From assembly GCA_046262935.1 (NCBI GenBank), contig JBHELT010000029.1, positions 1 to 46,513 on the forward strand: a stretch of DNA of 46,513 nt, read 5' to 3'. A program made the position numbers and the translations under genes. Below the pieces are notes generated by a model. The model made no database searches. It had not been told where the DNA came from and saw only the letters and a program-made list of their open reading frames with translations. Shown in pieces: positions 16,169-24,682 of the stretch. Position 1 is the stretch's first letter. Every line of letters starts with the position of its first letter. Origin of the DNA: JBHELT01 sp046262935 (GTDB lineage: Bacteria > Actinomycetota > CADDZG01 > JAHWKV01).

Positions 16169-17323
16169 ATGCCAAAGACGTCGCGCAAAGCATCTTCCTT
16201 TGCAGAATCGGTCATCCGCGAGATGACGAGGCTCGCCATCAAACACGGCGCGATAAATCTTGCGCAGGGCTTTCCTGATTTCGGCTGCCCCGACGAACTC
16301 AAAGTGGCAGCCAAGGCCGCTATCGATGCAGACATCAACCAGTACGCGATCACTTGGGGAAGCAAGAACTTTCGCGACGCAATCGTCGAGAAGACTGCCC
16401 GCCATCATCCGGCATGGGATATCGACCCCGAAACCGAGATAACGGTCACCTGCGGAGCAACCGAAGGCATGATCGCATCGATGATGGCCGTACTAGACCC
16501 GGGAGACGAGGTGATCGTCTTCGAGCCCTTCTACGAGAACTACGGGCCAGACGCAATCTTGTCTGGTGCGATCCCGAGATACGTGACGCTGCACGAACCG
16601 GATTGGCACATCGACGAAGATCAACTGAGCGCCGCGTTCAATGAGAAGACCCGCGGCATCGTAGTCAATTCACCACACAACCCAACGGGCAAAGTCTTCA
16701 CGATCAAAGAATTACAGTTGATCGCCGAGTTGTGCACCAAATGGGATGTCGTCGCATTCACCGATGACATCTACGAACACATCACCTACGGACACGAGCA
16801 TCATCCGCTTGCACTCATCGACGGCATGCGCGAAAGAACGGTGTCGATAGATGCTCTGTCTAAGACTTACTCGGTCACCGGGTGGAGGGTTGGGTGGGTC
16901 ATCGCCCCACCCGCACTCACCTCTGGGGTCCGAAAGGTTCACGACTTCCTGACGGTCGGGGCAGCCGCTCCGTTGCAAGAGGCTGGGGCGACCGCTCTTC
17001 GGATGCCAGAGGCGTATTACGCCGGACTGGCCGAGGCGTATCAGCAAAGACGCGATACATTGGTCCCCGCCCTCGAGGAAGCCGGCTTCAAAGCGTCGGT
17101 CCCCGACGGCGCCTATTACGTCATGTGCGACATCACCGGCGTGACCCAAGACGACGATGTCACGTTCGCGAAGCGGCTGGTTGAAGCACCCGGGGTTGCG
17201 GCGGTTCCGGGCTCTTCGTTCTATTCCAACCCGCACCTTGGCAGCAACAAGATCCGGTTCGCCTTCCCCAAGAAACTCGAAACCCTTCACGCCGCGGCCG
17301 AACGCCTGTCACGGCTGCGATAA
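16169..17323 (+). CDS. class I/II PLP-dependent aminotransferase
   Basis: A 384-residue fold-type I aminotransferase. INLAQGFPDFG near residues 29-39 is typical of the kynurenine/methionine aminotransferase branch. VTCGATEGM binds the PLP phosphate, NSPHNPTGK near 170-178 carries the conserved Asn, and the Schiff-base Lys is in LSKTYSVTGWRVGW near 233. RFAFPKK near the C-terminus holds the Arg that binds the substrate carboxylate. It exchanges amino groups between an amino acid, probably aromatic or sulfur-containing, and a 2-oxo acid in the cytoplasm. It heads an operon with the next two genes. Confidence 0.92.
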   Translation: MPKTSRKASSFAESVIREMTRLAIKHGAINLAQGFPDFGCPDELKVAAKAAIDADINQYAITWGSKNFRDAIVEKTARHHPAWDIDPETEITVTCGATEGMIASMMAVLDPGDEVIVFEPFYENYGPDAILSGAIPRYVTLHEPDWHIDEDQLSAAFNEKTRGIVVNSPHNPTGKVFTIKELQLIAELCTKWDVVAFTDDIYEHITYGHEHHPLALIDGMRERTVSIDALSKTYSVTGWRVGWVIAPPALTSGVRKVHDFLTVGAAAPLQEAGATALRMPEAYYAGLAEAYQQRRDTLVPALEEAGFKASVPDGAYYVMCDITGVTQDDDVTFAKRLVEAPGVAAVPGSSFYSNPHLGSNKIRFAFPKKLETLHAAAERLSRLR

Positions 17324-17325
17324 CC

Positions 17326-17808
17326 ATGGACCACGTGCTTATCCGCAAACTCGAACATCTCACCCGAGCCGCGGGGGCCCCGCGCCTTGGATTCGCCGTG
17401 GAAACCCGAGACCGCCCCGGACCAGCACACAAGAATGGAGCTTTCCCCGACGACAACGTGTGGATCCAACTGCACGGTGGCCTTTTCGTCGCAAAGACAA
17501 GGGTACGCATCAGTTGGATCGGTGAATACTCGAATATCAAAGAGGTGCGCGCGCGAACCAAGGGCTCACCCCTATTCGAAGTCGAAGACTTCTGGTCCCA
17601 TCGGGCCAAGTACGGATATGCGGCCGTTGCACAGATACAGCAGGAGGCGTGGATCGAACCATTCTGGGCTGGGCCTCGCACCTACGCTTACGAGTGGGTC
17701 GTCCTAGAAGATGCGAAGAAGAGATCTTCCTGGCTAGACAAGAAGGAAGCGCCAAGGGGCGGCGAGGATCTCGTCCGGCGGTTCAACGACTGGAAGTCCT
17801 CTCCTTGA
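17326..17808 (+). CDS. hypothetical protein, possible PUA/ASCH-like fold
   Basis: A 160-residue soluble protein starting 2 nt after the aminotransferase stop. The core alternates beta-rich segments (NVWIQLHGGLFVAKTRVRIS, TYAYEWVVLED) with a central FEVEDFWSHRAKYGYAAV stretch. That pattern recalls the PUA/ASCH/EVE group of RNA- or modified-base-binding domains, but I do not see a decisive motif. The C-terminus is charged. It is expressed with the aminotransferase and the following membrane protein. Confidence 0.7.
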   Translation: MDHVLIRKLEHLTRAAGAPRLGFAVETRDRPGPAHKNGAFPDDNVWIQLHGGLFVAKTRVRISWIGEYSNIKEVRARTKGSPLFEVEDFWSHRAKYGYAAVAQIQQEAWIEPFWAGPRTYAYEWVVLEDAKKRSSWLDKKEAPRGGEDLVRRFNDWKSSP

Positions 17809-18134
17809 TGAGATTGGCTGCGCTGATCCTGTGTCTCATCTACGGCGGGAGCGCGATGGCCGGTGGGCTGAACGGTGCGATCAAGAAGAAGATCGAGAGT
17901 TGGTCTGGATATCTTCAGGCGCTTTCTGGTGCGGTCCTGATGGCCGGCGGCGTCTTGTTCTGGCTGGGCAAGCACTACGATCTGCGGCTGATAGTGATCG
18001 GTCTGGTCGGCATATCGGTCGCGGCCCTGCGCAACGGTTTCCACATGCACGGCAAGCCAACCCTCTTCCATCACGTTGCCAGACTCGTGATCGCCGTATC
18101 GATCGTAGGGATGATCGTCAGGGTAGGTACCTGA
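17808..18134 (+). CDS. small membrane protein of unknown function
   Basis: A 108-residue protein whose ATG overlaps the previous stop (TGATG), so it is translationally coupled. A signal-like N-terminus (MRLAALILCLIYGGSAMAGG) is followed by two or three hydrophobic helices near residues 40-55, 62-78 and 93-105, with His-containing loops (HYDL, HMHG, FHHV). The size and layout superficially resemble VirB2/TrbC pilins, but there are no secretion genes nearby, so I leave it unnamed. Its 3' end overlaps the convergent cupredoxin gene by 17 nt. Confidence 0.7.
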   Translation: MRLAALILCLIYGGSAMAGGLNGAIKKKIESWSGYLQALSGAVLMAGGVLFWLGKHYDLRLIVIGLVGISVAALRNGFHMHGKPTLFHHVARLVIAVSIVGMIVRVGT

Positions 18135-18543
18135 TCTTCCCATGCATGCCATAGGCGAAGTGGCCCGGCAGGTGACATGCGAACGTCATATGTTCGGCCC
18201 CCCTGAATACGTAACTGGTGGTTGCCCGCGACAAAGCGCCAACACTTACTTCGCCAGGAACCTCGCCGTGTTGGTTCTCGGTGCCTTTTTCGTGCCTTAA
18301 CTGAACCGCTTCGTCGCCGATGATGAATTCATGATCGATCGGATCGTCGTTCACGATGACGAAATGCACGGCCCGCCCCCGCCTGACTACGATGACATCT
18401 TGATTGAAATGAGAATGGTGGATCCTGATAATTACCGCCCTGGAACCGATGTCTGGCCCGCTCTTCGCCGAAGCGACGGGTCCGATCCCTATCACTAACA
18501 AACTGAGGGCTGCGAGCAGAGCAGCAACGACTTTGCTAGGCAT
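18118..18543 (-). CDS. secreted cupredoxin-domain protein
   Basis: A 141-residue protein with a signal peptide (1-26). The mature domain is a single cupredoxin: the first copper His is in DHEFIIG near residue 71, and the C-terminal loop FACHLPGHFAYGMHGKI provides Cys, His and Met ligands, as in plastocyanin/azurin-like type 1 sites. It probably carries electrons or binds copper outside the membrane. Its ATG overlaps the end of the DUF2330 gene by 8 nt, so the two are co-expressed. Confidence 0.88.
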   Translation of the reverse strand: MPSKVVAALLAALSLLVIGIGPVASAKSGPDIGSRAVIIRIHHSHFNQDVIVVRRGRAVHFVIVNDDPIDHEFIIGDEAVQLRHEKGTENQHGEVPGEVSVGALSRATTSYVFRGAEHMTFACHLPGHFAYGMHGKIRYLP

Positions 18544-19567
18544 CGGCGTTCCTCAAAACCTGACGCCGACCTGCCCGCCACGTAACCAGAACCAAGAGCA
18601 GCAAGGTCGCAGCAGCGGGGATCATGCCGCGATCGGATGACTCAACGATCGCACTGACCTTGCTCAGTCCAGCATCGCGCGGCGACGCGGCACCGCCGTG
18701 GGCATTAATCGCAAGGTCGTATCGCAACTGACCCACGGTCGAATCGATCTTCAAGTAGCTGAGCCACATGCCCGAGTTGGGGATCCACGACATACCCTTG
18801 TCGGCAGCAAGATCGGTGATCAATGTCGCCGATGCGGGCTCGCTCAGCGGGACCGTGAATCCATGGCCCGCGTGGGGCAGCAGGTCCGGGGCTTCGTCGG
18901 TCAACAGATAAACATCGGCGTTCACGTGATCGGTCGAGACCTTGCCGAGTCCGAGGATCCGAAGCGGAACCCAAGGGTTCTTGGTAGGGATGGTGAGATG
19001 AACCGGTGTTCCGTCGCCAAGAGCCTGTCCCCTTGCCGCAGCCGCATCGCCATCGAACTTAGCCGCCAGGAAGATCGGGCTGCGCGCAGCATAGAAGTCG
19101 AGCACTTCGGGAGCATCTGGGGGCAGGAGGAAACCATTGGACTTGGCCCATGAGCCGACCGATCTGCCGCCGCCTTCGAGAACCGTCAGATCCAATGCGT
19201 CGATGCGCGCCGTTAGGAGCACTCGCGCAGCGGCGATGAACGCTGCGCCTCTTACGCTATCGAAAGCGGCTTCTCGTGGAGGCTGGGTCTCACGGGCCAA
19301 ACGTTGAAGTGTCCAATCACCGCCGCGCTCGACCTTCGTTGGGACTCCGGGCAGTGGAACGATCGAGCCAAACTTCCCGCCCCCGCCGGCGAACGAGAAA
19401 GAAGTCACGTAGTGCTCGACTCCGTTGTGATAACCGGCCAGGGTGGTGGTTCGCACGAGATTGACCGCCCCATTGCGGCCTATCAATCCTCCGCAGGCCA
19501 TAGCGGGGGCCGCACCGATCACGAGGAAAACAAAGAACGACACTGCCCATGCAAGGAACCTTCGCAT
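18536..19567 (-). CDS. DUF2330-domain exported protein
   Basis: A 343-residue protein. The signal peptide ends at AMA and the mature protein starts CGGLIG, the usual DUF2330 beginning. The domain continues through YVTSFSFAGGGGKFGSIVPLPGVP and ends near residue 300, and a membrane helix near 318-332 anchors the C-terminus with basic residues after it. The second ATG at 19567 was chosen over 19573 because AGGAG lies 6 nt before it. The function of DUF2330 is unknown. Coupling to a cupredoxin suggests an extracytoplasmic metal or redox role, which is inference. Confidence 0.88.
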   Translation of the reverse strand: MRRFLAWAVSFFVFLVIGAAPAMACGGLIGRNGAVNLVRTTTLAGYHNGVEHYVTSFSFAGGGGKFGSIVPLPGVPTKVERGGDWTLQRLARETQPPREAAFDSVRGAAFIAAARVLLTARIDALDLTVLEGGGRSVGSWAKSNGFLLPPDAPEVLDFYAARSPIFLAAKFDGDAAAARGQALGDGTPVHLTIPTKNPWVPLRILGLGKVSTDHVNADVYLLTDEAPDLLPHAGHGFTVPLSEPASATLITDLAADKGMSWIPNSGMWLSYLKIDSTVGQLRYDLAINAHGGAASPRDAGLSKVSAIVESSDRGMIPAAATLLLLVLVTWRAGRRQVLRNADA

Positions 19568-19631
19568 CGCCATCTCCTTTTGGTTGACAGCGATTACGAC
19601 GATCTGGCCCTGCTAATGGTTCCCCGGTTGG

Positions 19632-21413
19632 TTAGATCTTTTCGGCCAATACCTCGGCTTCTTTCAGCCACGAGTCGATCGCATCAAGCCCGCGTGTCCA
19701 AAAACCCGGGTCCGAAACATCGATGCCAACGATCTTGGCGAGTCTTTCCGGAGAATCAGATCCACCTGCAGCAAGAAGTTCCATATAAGGCGCAACCATG
19801 GCGTCTTTGTCTTCCAGATACTTCTGATAGATGGCCAAAGAGAACAAGTAACCGAACGAGTACGCGTAAACATATCCGGGCCATTCGAAGAAGTGTGCGA
19901 TGTAACTCCACCAGATGTTGTAATCGTCGGTTACTTCGACGCTGTCCTGGAACAGATGCGTTTGAGCCTTGCGCCACAGTTCGTTGATGCGCTCGACGGC
20001 GAGTTCGCCTTCATCTCTGCGTGCAAGATGCACTGACTCTTCGAAGCGGTTTAGGGCGATCTGCCGAAAGGACGTGCCGATGGCATCTTCGAGTCTGCCC
20101 GTGAGAAGAGAGAGCCGCTGCTTTGGCTCGGTCACATCGCGAAGGTAGCGCGAGAACGTTAGGGCTTCGCCGAACACACTTGCCGTCTCAGCGAGTGTCA
20201 ACGGAGTATTCGCATTAAGCAAAGATTGCGAACCACCAAGCACGCCATGCAAACCGTGCCCGAGCTCATGAGCCAGCGTGAAAACGGAATTACGGTCGTC
20301 GGTGTAGTTCATCAGCACATAAGGGTGGTGGTACGGGACGACGGTCATGCAGTACGCGCCGGGGGATTTGTTCGGGTAAGCGGCCGCGTCGATCCAGTTG
20401 TCGTCGAAGAAGCGACCGATGATCTTGCCGGCCTCGGGTGAAAAGTCGTGATAAGCCTCGAGAACTATCCGTTTGCCTTCATCCCATGTAACAGTCGTTG
20501 AGTCGACAGACACCGGAGCGAAGCGATCGTAATCGGCGATCTTATCGAGACCAAGGAGGCGAGCCTTCAACCTGTAGTAACGCTGAGCGATGTCATATCG
20601 AGAAACGACAGCATCGATCAGAGCTTGGACCGACTCGTCTGATGCTTCATTGCTGAGGTTGCGATCCGAGATCCATGTTGGATAGTTGCGCAACCTGTCC
20701 GTCGTGGCTTTATCGAGAAGGATGGTATTGAGCACGAATGTTCGCGTGCGAAGGCCGCGCTCCAATTCGGTAGTGATGGCTCTGGCCGCTGTTCGACGAA
20801 CTTCGCGCTCGGGGCTGTACAACTTCGACAGCGCCGCTTCGAACGTTAGGCTTTCGCCATCGAAGTCGACAGTGAAAGCTCCGGCGAGGTCGGTGAAGAG
20901 CCGTTTCCAAGCCGCAGACCCCGACATCGACGTTTCCTTGAGAACCTTCTCCTCGGGTTCCGACAATACGTGCGGCTTGTCGCGCCTTAACAGTTCCAGC
21001 CAGTGGCGATAGGCACTCATTTCCTGCGACGCCAACGACGATCGAGCCTTCGCATCGTCCAAAGCGATCCATTCGAGCTTGAAGAACAGGGTCTGCGTTT
21101 CGATAGCCGCGTCGAGCTCCTGAACCTTCTGTACGAAAGCACCGCGCGCTTGGTCGGATGTATCGGTGGAGTAAGAAAGTTCAGCGAAGACGTAGGCTCG
21201 TCCGAGGAGTGACTGGATCTTCTCGTAGGCTGCCACCGCTTCGTTCAAGCCAGCGGCGGTCAAAGATTCGACCTTGCCTCTGTAGGTCTTCGTGAAGGAC
21301 GACGCCAGCTGCTTCGCCTCCTGCATCTCGGCGTGCAGCTTGGGATCTTCAGCATCCGCGAAAAGATCTCCGATATCCCAGAGGACATCTTTCGCGCTTT
21401 GAGTTTCTGACAT
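19632..21413 (-). CDS. pepF: M3-family oligoendopeptidase F
   Basis: A 593-residue cytosolic zinc peptidase of the thimet family. The gluzincin motif HELGH is at residues 382-386 and the third ligand is Glu409 in LAETASVFGE. The N-terminal half is the helical channel region with the PepF pattern (AELSYSTDT near 77-85, HVLSEPEEKVL near 148-158). The C-terminus has GYVYAYSFGYLF. It cleaves short peptides, recycling them and probably leftover signal peptides. AGGAG lies 10 nt before the ATG. It is monocistronic. Confidence 0.95.
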   Translation of the reverse strand: MSETQSAKDVLWDIGDLFADAEDPKLHAEMQEAKQLASSFTKTYRGKVESLTAAGLNEAVAAYEKIQSLLGRAYVFAELSYSTDTSDQARGAFVQKVQELDAAIETQTLFFKLEWIALDDAKARSSLASQEMSAYRHWLELLRRDKPHVLSEPEEKVLKETSMSGSAAWKRLFTDLAGAFTVDFDGESLTFEAALSKLYSPEREVRRTAARAITTELERGLRTRTFVLNTILLDKATTDRLRNYPTWISDRNLSNEASDESVQALIDAVVSRYDIAQRYYRLKARLLGLDKIADYDRFAPVSVDSTTVTWDEGKRIVLEAYHDFSPEAGKIIGRFFDDNWIDAAAYPNKSPGAYCMTVVPYHHPYVLMNYTDDRNSVFTLAHELGHGLHGVLGGSQSLLNANTPLTLAETASVFGEALTFSRYLRDVTEPKQRLSLLTGRLEDAIGTSFRQIALNRFEESVHLARRDEGELAVERINELWRKAQTHLFQDSVEVTDDYNIWWSYIAHFFEWPGYVYAYSFGYLFSLAIYQKYLEDKDAMVAPYMELLAAGGSDSPERLAKIVGIDVSDPGFWTRGLDAIDSWLKEAEVLAEKI

Positions 21414-21461
21414 GCGGCCATCGCTCCTGTCGTGAGCTAACTTGGAGCGCGCGAGTCTACG

Positions 21462-21833
21462 TTAGCGGAAGCTTACGATCGGCCCCCGGAACCGCGACGG
21501 CTCTGGCTTCCAGCCGTAACGGTCGAGATCGACCTTGGGGCCGGGAAGAACATCGATGCCTTCGTTGCCCAACAATGCCGCTTGCTCGATCGGGTGCCTG
21601 CCCGGACGCTGGGGCAACGCGCCATCGTTGTCGGTCACGCGGTGCCATGGCACATCGGGCGAAGCCGACTGGATCACCCATCCCACCAAGCGGCTCGCAT
21701 CGGGTGGATAGCCAAGCGATTCGGCGATGGCGCCGATATCGGCGACTTTCCCGGCAGGGATCTGCGATACAACATCGAAAACCGCCGCCCTGAATGGACC
21801 TTCGTCCAATCCACGTGCTCGCAGCTGGTTCAT
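21462..21833 (-). CDS. alkyltransferase-like protein (ATL; MGMT DNA-binding domain without catalytic Cys)
   Basis: A 123-residue protein equal to the C-terminal DNA-binding domain of O6-alkylguanine-DNA alkyltransferase. The winged-helix region is IPAGKVADIGAIAESLG, and the Arg finger is in SRLVGWVIQ. The active-site PCHR becomes PWHR near residues 64-67, so it cannot accept the alkyl group. Known ATLs bind alkylated guanine and hand the lesion to nucleotide excision repair. The ATG at 21833 was chosen over the GTG at 21839 because GGGAGG lies 5 nt before it. Confidence 0.9.
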   Translation of the reverse strand: MNQLRARGLDEGPFRAAVFDVVSQIPAGKVADIGAIAESLGYPPDASRLVGWVIQSASPDVPWHRVTDNDGALPQRPGRHPIEQAALLGNEGIDVLPGPKVDLDRYGWKPEPSRFRGPIVSFR

Positions 21834-21945
21834 AGGCACCTCCCGGGATGCGCGTTGCTGGCCGGTTAATGGGATGCCATTGATTTTGAAGGACTTCCGG
21901 GAAAGGTCAACCCCTGCAATGAGAACTTCTTGTAAAACTTTTCTT

Positions 21946-22254
21946 CTAGATACCCAGTATCAGTTTTGCGGTCTCCGAAACAGCGCGTGCCGCGGATGAA
22001 CGTCCGAACTTGCGTTCCAGCCAATCGTAGGTGACCCGAAGCCTCGGGTTGGCAGGCAACAGGCGGCCCGCCGGCACTTTCGACTGGGGGACTTGATCGA
22101 AGTTCGCAAGCTGCCGGAGTACGTCCTGCGGCTGGGTCTGCAGGTCTGCATGCAGGCGTACAAGCAGCATCACGCCACCATCGCTGACCATCATCCGTTT
22201 GTAACTAGCCTGCGGTGACGTATCCTGCTTAACCTGCTTTACGGCTTGTCCCAT
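21946..22254 (-). CDS. hypothetical small basic protein
   Basis: A 102-residue soluble, basic protein, not recognised. The N-terminal part is polar (QAVKQVKQDTSPQASYKR), the middle is strand-like (GGVMLLVRLHADL), and the C-terminal half (LRVTYDWLERKFGRSSAARAVSETAKLIL) looks helical. Codon use matches its neighbours and it fills the gap between the ATL and thioesterase genes, which supports a real gene. The ribosome site is weak. It is divergent from the thioesterase. Confidence 0.55.
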   Translation of the reverse strand: MGQAVKQVKQDTSPQASYKRMMVSDGGVMLLVRLHADLQTQPQDVLRQLANFDQVPQSKVPAGRLLPANPRLRVTYDWLERKFGRSSAARAVSETAKLILGI

Positions 22255-22364
22255 GCTCGAACCTTTTGAAGGGGGACGCGATTATGCGAGCCAGCGAGAC
22301 CAGTTCTACGCATTTGACTTTAACTACAGCGATGAAATTCCCAAAGGCCTCTTGGAGGTAGACG

Positions 22365-22898
22365 ATGCAAGCGTCCAAACCGGTCAAAGCGTCCCAGGTG
22401 ATCCTGTCCCAGTCGATGGGGGTCGCCGACGCCAACCTCATCAACTTCGTGCACGGCGGTGTGATCATGCGATTGGTCGACTCGGCGGGGGGCCTGGCCG
22501 CGATGAAACACTCCGAGGGCACAGTCGTGACCGCCGCCATCGACGAGATGAGTTTCATCGAGCCGATCGCTCTTGGGGACCTGGTCACCGTGAGAGCCTC
22601 GGTTAACGATGTAGGCACGACCTCGATGGAGGTGGGCGTAAGGGTAGAGACCGAAAACGTCGTAACCGGCAGGAAGGCTCACGCCTCGACCGCTTATCTC
22701 GTGTTCGTCGCCCTTGATTCTCGAGGGCAAAAGCGCCTGGTGCCCAAACTCATGGCTCAAACCGATGAAGAGAAGCGCCGCATGCGCGAAGCGAAACTCA
22801 GGCGCCAGGCCCGCCTAGCCAGGCGTGAATCGATCAGGGCAGGAAGCGAGTCTGCCTTGACAGGCCCACCAGCCGAAAACGAGCCAAGTAGTTCTTAA
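22365..22898 (+). CDS. hotdog-fold acyl-CoA thioesterase
   Basis: A 177-residue protein with one hotdog domain of the BACH/YciA type. The N-terminal strand VILSQSMGVADANLINFVHGG contains the catalytic Asn/His region, followed by a long central helix (GGVIMRLVDSAGGLAAMKH) and paired strands FIEPIALGDLVTVRASV and STAYLVFVAL. It hydrolyses acyl-CoA to free acid. The C-terminal 45 residues are an Arg/Glu-rich helix and a disordered tail (EEKRRMREAKLRRQARLARR), absent from the minimal domain. A GGAGG site lies 7 nt before the ATG. Confidence 0.9.
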   Translation: MQASKPVKASQVILSQSMGVADANLINFVHGGVIMRLVDSAGGLAAMKHSEGTVVTAAIDEMSFIEPIALGDLVTVRASVNDVGTTSMEVGVRVETENVVTGRKAHASTAYLVFVALDSRGQKRLVPKLMAQTDEEKRRMREAKLRRQARLARRESIRAGSESALTGPPAENEPSSS

Positions 22899-22911
22899 CC
22901 ATTATTAACAG

Positions 22912-22939
22912 TTGACACAACAGTCACGATAGGTATCAC
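22912..22939 (+). promoter_or_regulatory. candidate promoter of the complete M23 gene
   Basis: TTGACA at 22912-22917, a 16-nt spacer and TATCAC at 22934-22939. The -10 ends just before the first ATG (22941), so the transcript may begin nearer the second ATG at 22950. Confidence 0.4.
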
Positions 22940-22940
22940 A

Positions 22941-24047
22941 ATGAACACCATGCGCCCCAAGATTACACGGCACCAAAACCCTCGCCACCCCACCTGGCTC
23001 GCCTTGGCGATCTCGTTGATCACGGCGGTCGTCGGCGTTTGCGGGGTCCCCGCCACGGGAGCCTTGGCCGACCCCTTGTTTCCTCCCCAGCTGCCGACAC
23101 CAGCTGAGATGGCTGCATTGCAGGCACAGATGCACAGCTCTCTGGATCACGTGCGCGCCACGCAGGCCGCCCTTCAGAAGGCTGTAACTGACTTCGAAGT
23201 TGCCAACGACCGGCTGACAGCACTCGCGGGAGCGATCCAGGGATCGCAGGCTCATCAAGATGAACTCGATGCTGAACTTCGAGCATCACAGGCAACGATC
23301 GATTCGCGCGCCAGCGCCGTTTACAAGTCCGAACGCATCGGCTTGGTTGATGCATTGGTATCGGCTCACACCTTCCGCGACTTCATCACCGTTGTCGGCA
23401 TCTTCACTTCGGTCTCGAACTCAGATGCCGCCGCCGTTCTTCACGTGAGGAGCCTGCGCGCCGATGCGGTCAAGGTACGCACAACCCTTGAAGAACAAAA
23501 GGTCGCCCAACTGCAACTCGCCGCTCAGTTAGCGGTCCAGGAGAAACAAGTCGAAAGAACCCTTGCAGCGGCAAGCCAGCAGTTCGTGGCGGTTCAAGCC
23601 GAGATGGCCAAACGCAAGTCAGGATGGGCGTTCCCCGTGAAGGGCGCATATTCATACATAGACACCTTCGGGGCCCCCCGCATGGAGGGAACCAAGTACT
23701 ACCACCGTCACGAAGGAAATGACATCTTCGCGCTCAAGGGGACCCCGTTGGTCGCTGTAGTTGATGGAGTGATCGAAAATGTCGGCACTGCCGTCCTTGG
23801 CGGGAACAAAGTTTGGCTTCGATCCCCCGGCGACAATTGGACCTACTACTACGCTCACCTATCGGCGTACGCAGCAGGCATCGCCAACGGGGTCAGGGTC
23901 CACAAGGGCGACGTGATCGGCTACGTCGGCAACACGGGCAACGCGCAGGGGACCCCGCCGCACGTCCATTTCGAAACCCATGTCCCCTCGGGCGCTGCGA
24001 TCGATCCATACACAATCCTGAGGAGAGCCGACCCGCTGGTCAAGTGA
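22941..24047 (+). CDS. M23 peptidoglycan endopeptidase with N-terminal coiled coil (EnvC/NlpD-like)
   Basis: A 368-residue protein with an N-terminal export signal (about 18-43), a long coiled coil (about 55-225) and a C-terminal LytM domain (230-365). All M23 residues are present: His257 and Asp261 (HEGND), His306 (YYAHLS) and His341/His343 (HVHFE), so it is predicted to be an active endopeptidase that cuts peptidoglycan cross-bridges. The coiled coil is typical of hydrolases regulated by the division machinery. It contrasts with the M23 domain at 2736-4754, which lost two catalytic His. The start could be 22941 or 22950. Confidence 0.93.
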   Translation: MNTMRPKITRHQNPRHPTWLALAISLITAVVGVCGVPATGALADPLFPPQLPTPAEMAALQAQMHSSLDHVRATQAALQKAVTDFEVANDRLTALAGAIQGSQAHQDELDAELRASQATIDSRASAVYKSERIGLVDALVSAHTFRDFITVVGIFTSVSNSDAAAVLHVRSLRADAVKVRTTLEEQKVAQLQLAAQLAVQEKQVERTLAAASQQFVAVQAEMAKRKSGWAFPVKGAYSYIDTFGAPRMEGTKYYHRHEGNDIFALKGTPLVAVVDGVIENVGTAVLGGNKVWLRSPGDNWTYYYAHLSAYAAGIANGVRVHKGDVIGYVGNTGNAQGTPPHVHFETHVPSGAAIDPYTILRRADPLVK

Positions 24048-24310
24048 TCGGGGGTCACCTGATCTTCTCCAAAGGGCCGGGGGACAGATCCGGATGCGAG
24101 ACCCGAAGGAGCCGTAGATCTCTTTCCCAAATTCTTTCGGGAATCCGCCAAGCTGACAATACCGCCACGTAGAATCTCTCCCCCACCTGCAGGCAAGCAT
24201 GCCGAAGGCGATTGAATGACATGCTTGCAGGGCTGCGTTTTAGGGCCTACAAGTGGGGGCCAAGAAGCTGGGCGGCCGGGTCTAGAAGGACGAAAACGGA
24301 AGGGACGAAC
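24048..24310. other. intergenic region with a 9-bp hairpin
   Basis: No gene is seen in these 263 bases. GCAAGCATG at 24193-24201 pairs with CATGCTTGC at 24220-24228. Four further pairs (CCTG with CAGG) are possible across a bulge, and GTTTTAG follows about 10 nt later. It may be a weak terminator for the M23 gene or a structured leader for the next operon. Confidence 0.35.
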
Positions 24311-24682
24311 ATGGATCAGCAAGAGGCGCTACAGCTGGATCAGGCCGAACAGGCCTCCTTGCCCGGGATGGCCCCGGCTCGCCTCGATCATTCTCAGCCG
24401 CCCCCCGATCATTCTCAGCCGCCCTTGATGGGGTTGGTGTCGGAAGTTCCTTCGCAATGGCCCCCCGCCCGAGTTGAGGTTGGAATCAACCAGATGAACC
24501 TGCTCGCAGACCAATCAGTCTTGGTCGCTCAAGAAGTGCAGCCTCAACAGTTGGCGCTGCTAGAAGACCCACCGCTTTGGGAACAGGAACCGGCACCGAT
24601 CCAACGCAAACCTTCCCCAGGAAGGCTGGCGCGCAAGCGCGCACGAGCCGGTATTTCCGCGGGGCAGGGAACTTTGTTTTGA
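24311..24682 (+). CDS. small disordered protein with four clamp-binding-like QxxL[LFP] peptides
   Basis: A 123-residue protein not matching any family I know. It is rich in Gln, Pro and Leu with no obvious fold. Four short peptides resemble bacterial sliding-clamp binding motifs: QASLP (14-18), QMNLL (61-65), QLALL (80-84) and QGTLF at the very C-terminus (119-123). A basic patch (RKPSPGRLARKRARAG) precedes the last. Residues 26-39 are a DHSQPP[PL] duplication. The ATG at 24311 follows GGAAGGGA, and its stop overlaps the nuclease start as TTGA. The layout suggests an adaptor linking the nuclease to the replication clamp; this is inference. Confidence 0.7.
   Translation: MDQQEALQLDQAEQASLPGMAPARLDHSQPPPDHSQPPLMGLVSEVPSQWPPARVEVGINQMNLLADQSVLVAQEVQPQQLALLEDPPLWEQEPAPIQRKPSPGRLARKRARAGISAGQGTLF
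24385..24426 (+). repeat. 21-bp tandem duplication inside the small Gln/Pro-rich gene
   Basis: Two consecutive 21-nt units (24385-24405 and 24406-24426) differ only at the last bases. They keep frame and encode the repeated DHSQPP segment. Confidence 0.85.

Noticed and set aside
17808..18134. VirB2/TrbC-like pilin
   Set aside because: Only size and hydrophobicity match; there are no type IV secretion genes around.
24048..24310. Riboswitch (for example the c-di-AMP type, common before wall hydrolases)
   Set aside because: I could not find the conserved blocks, and the region follows rather than precedes the M23 gene.
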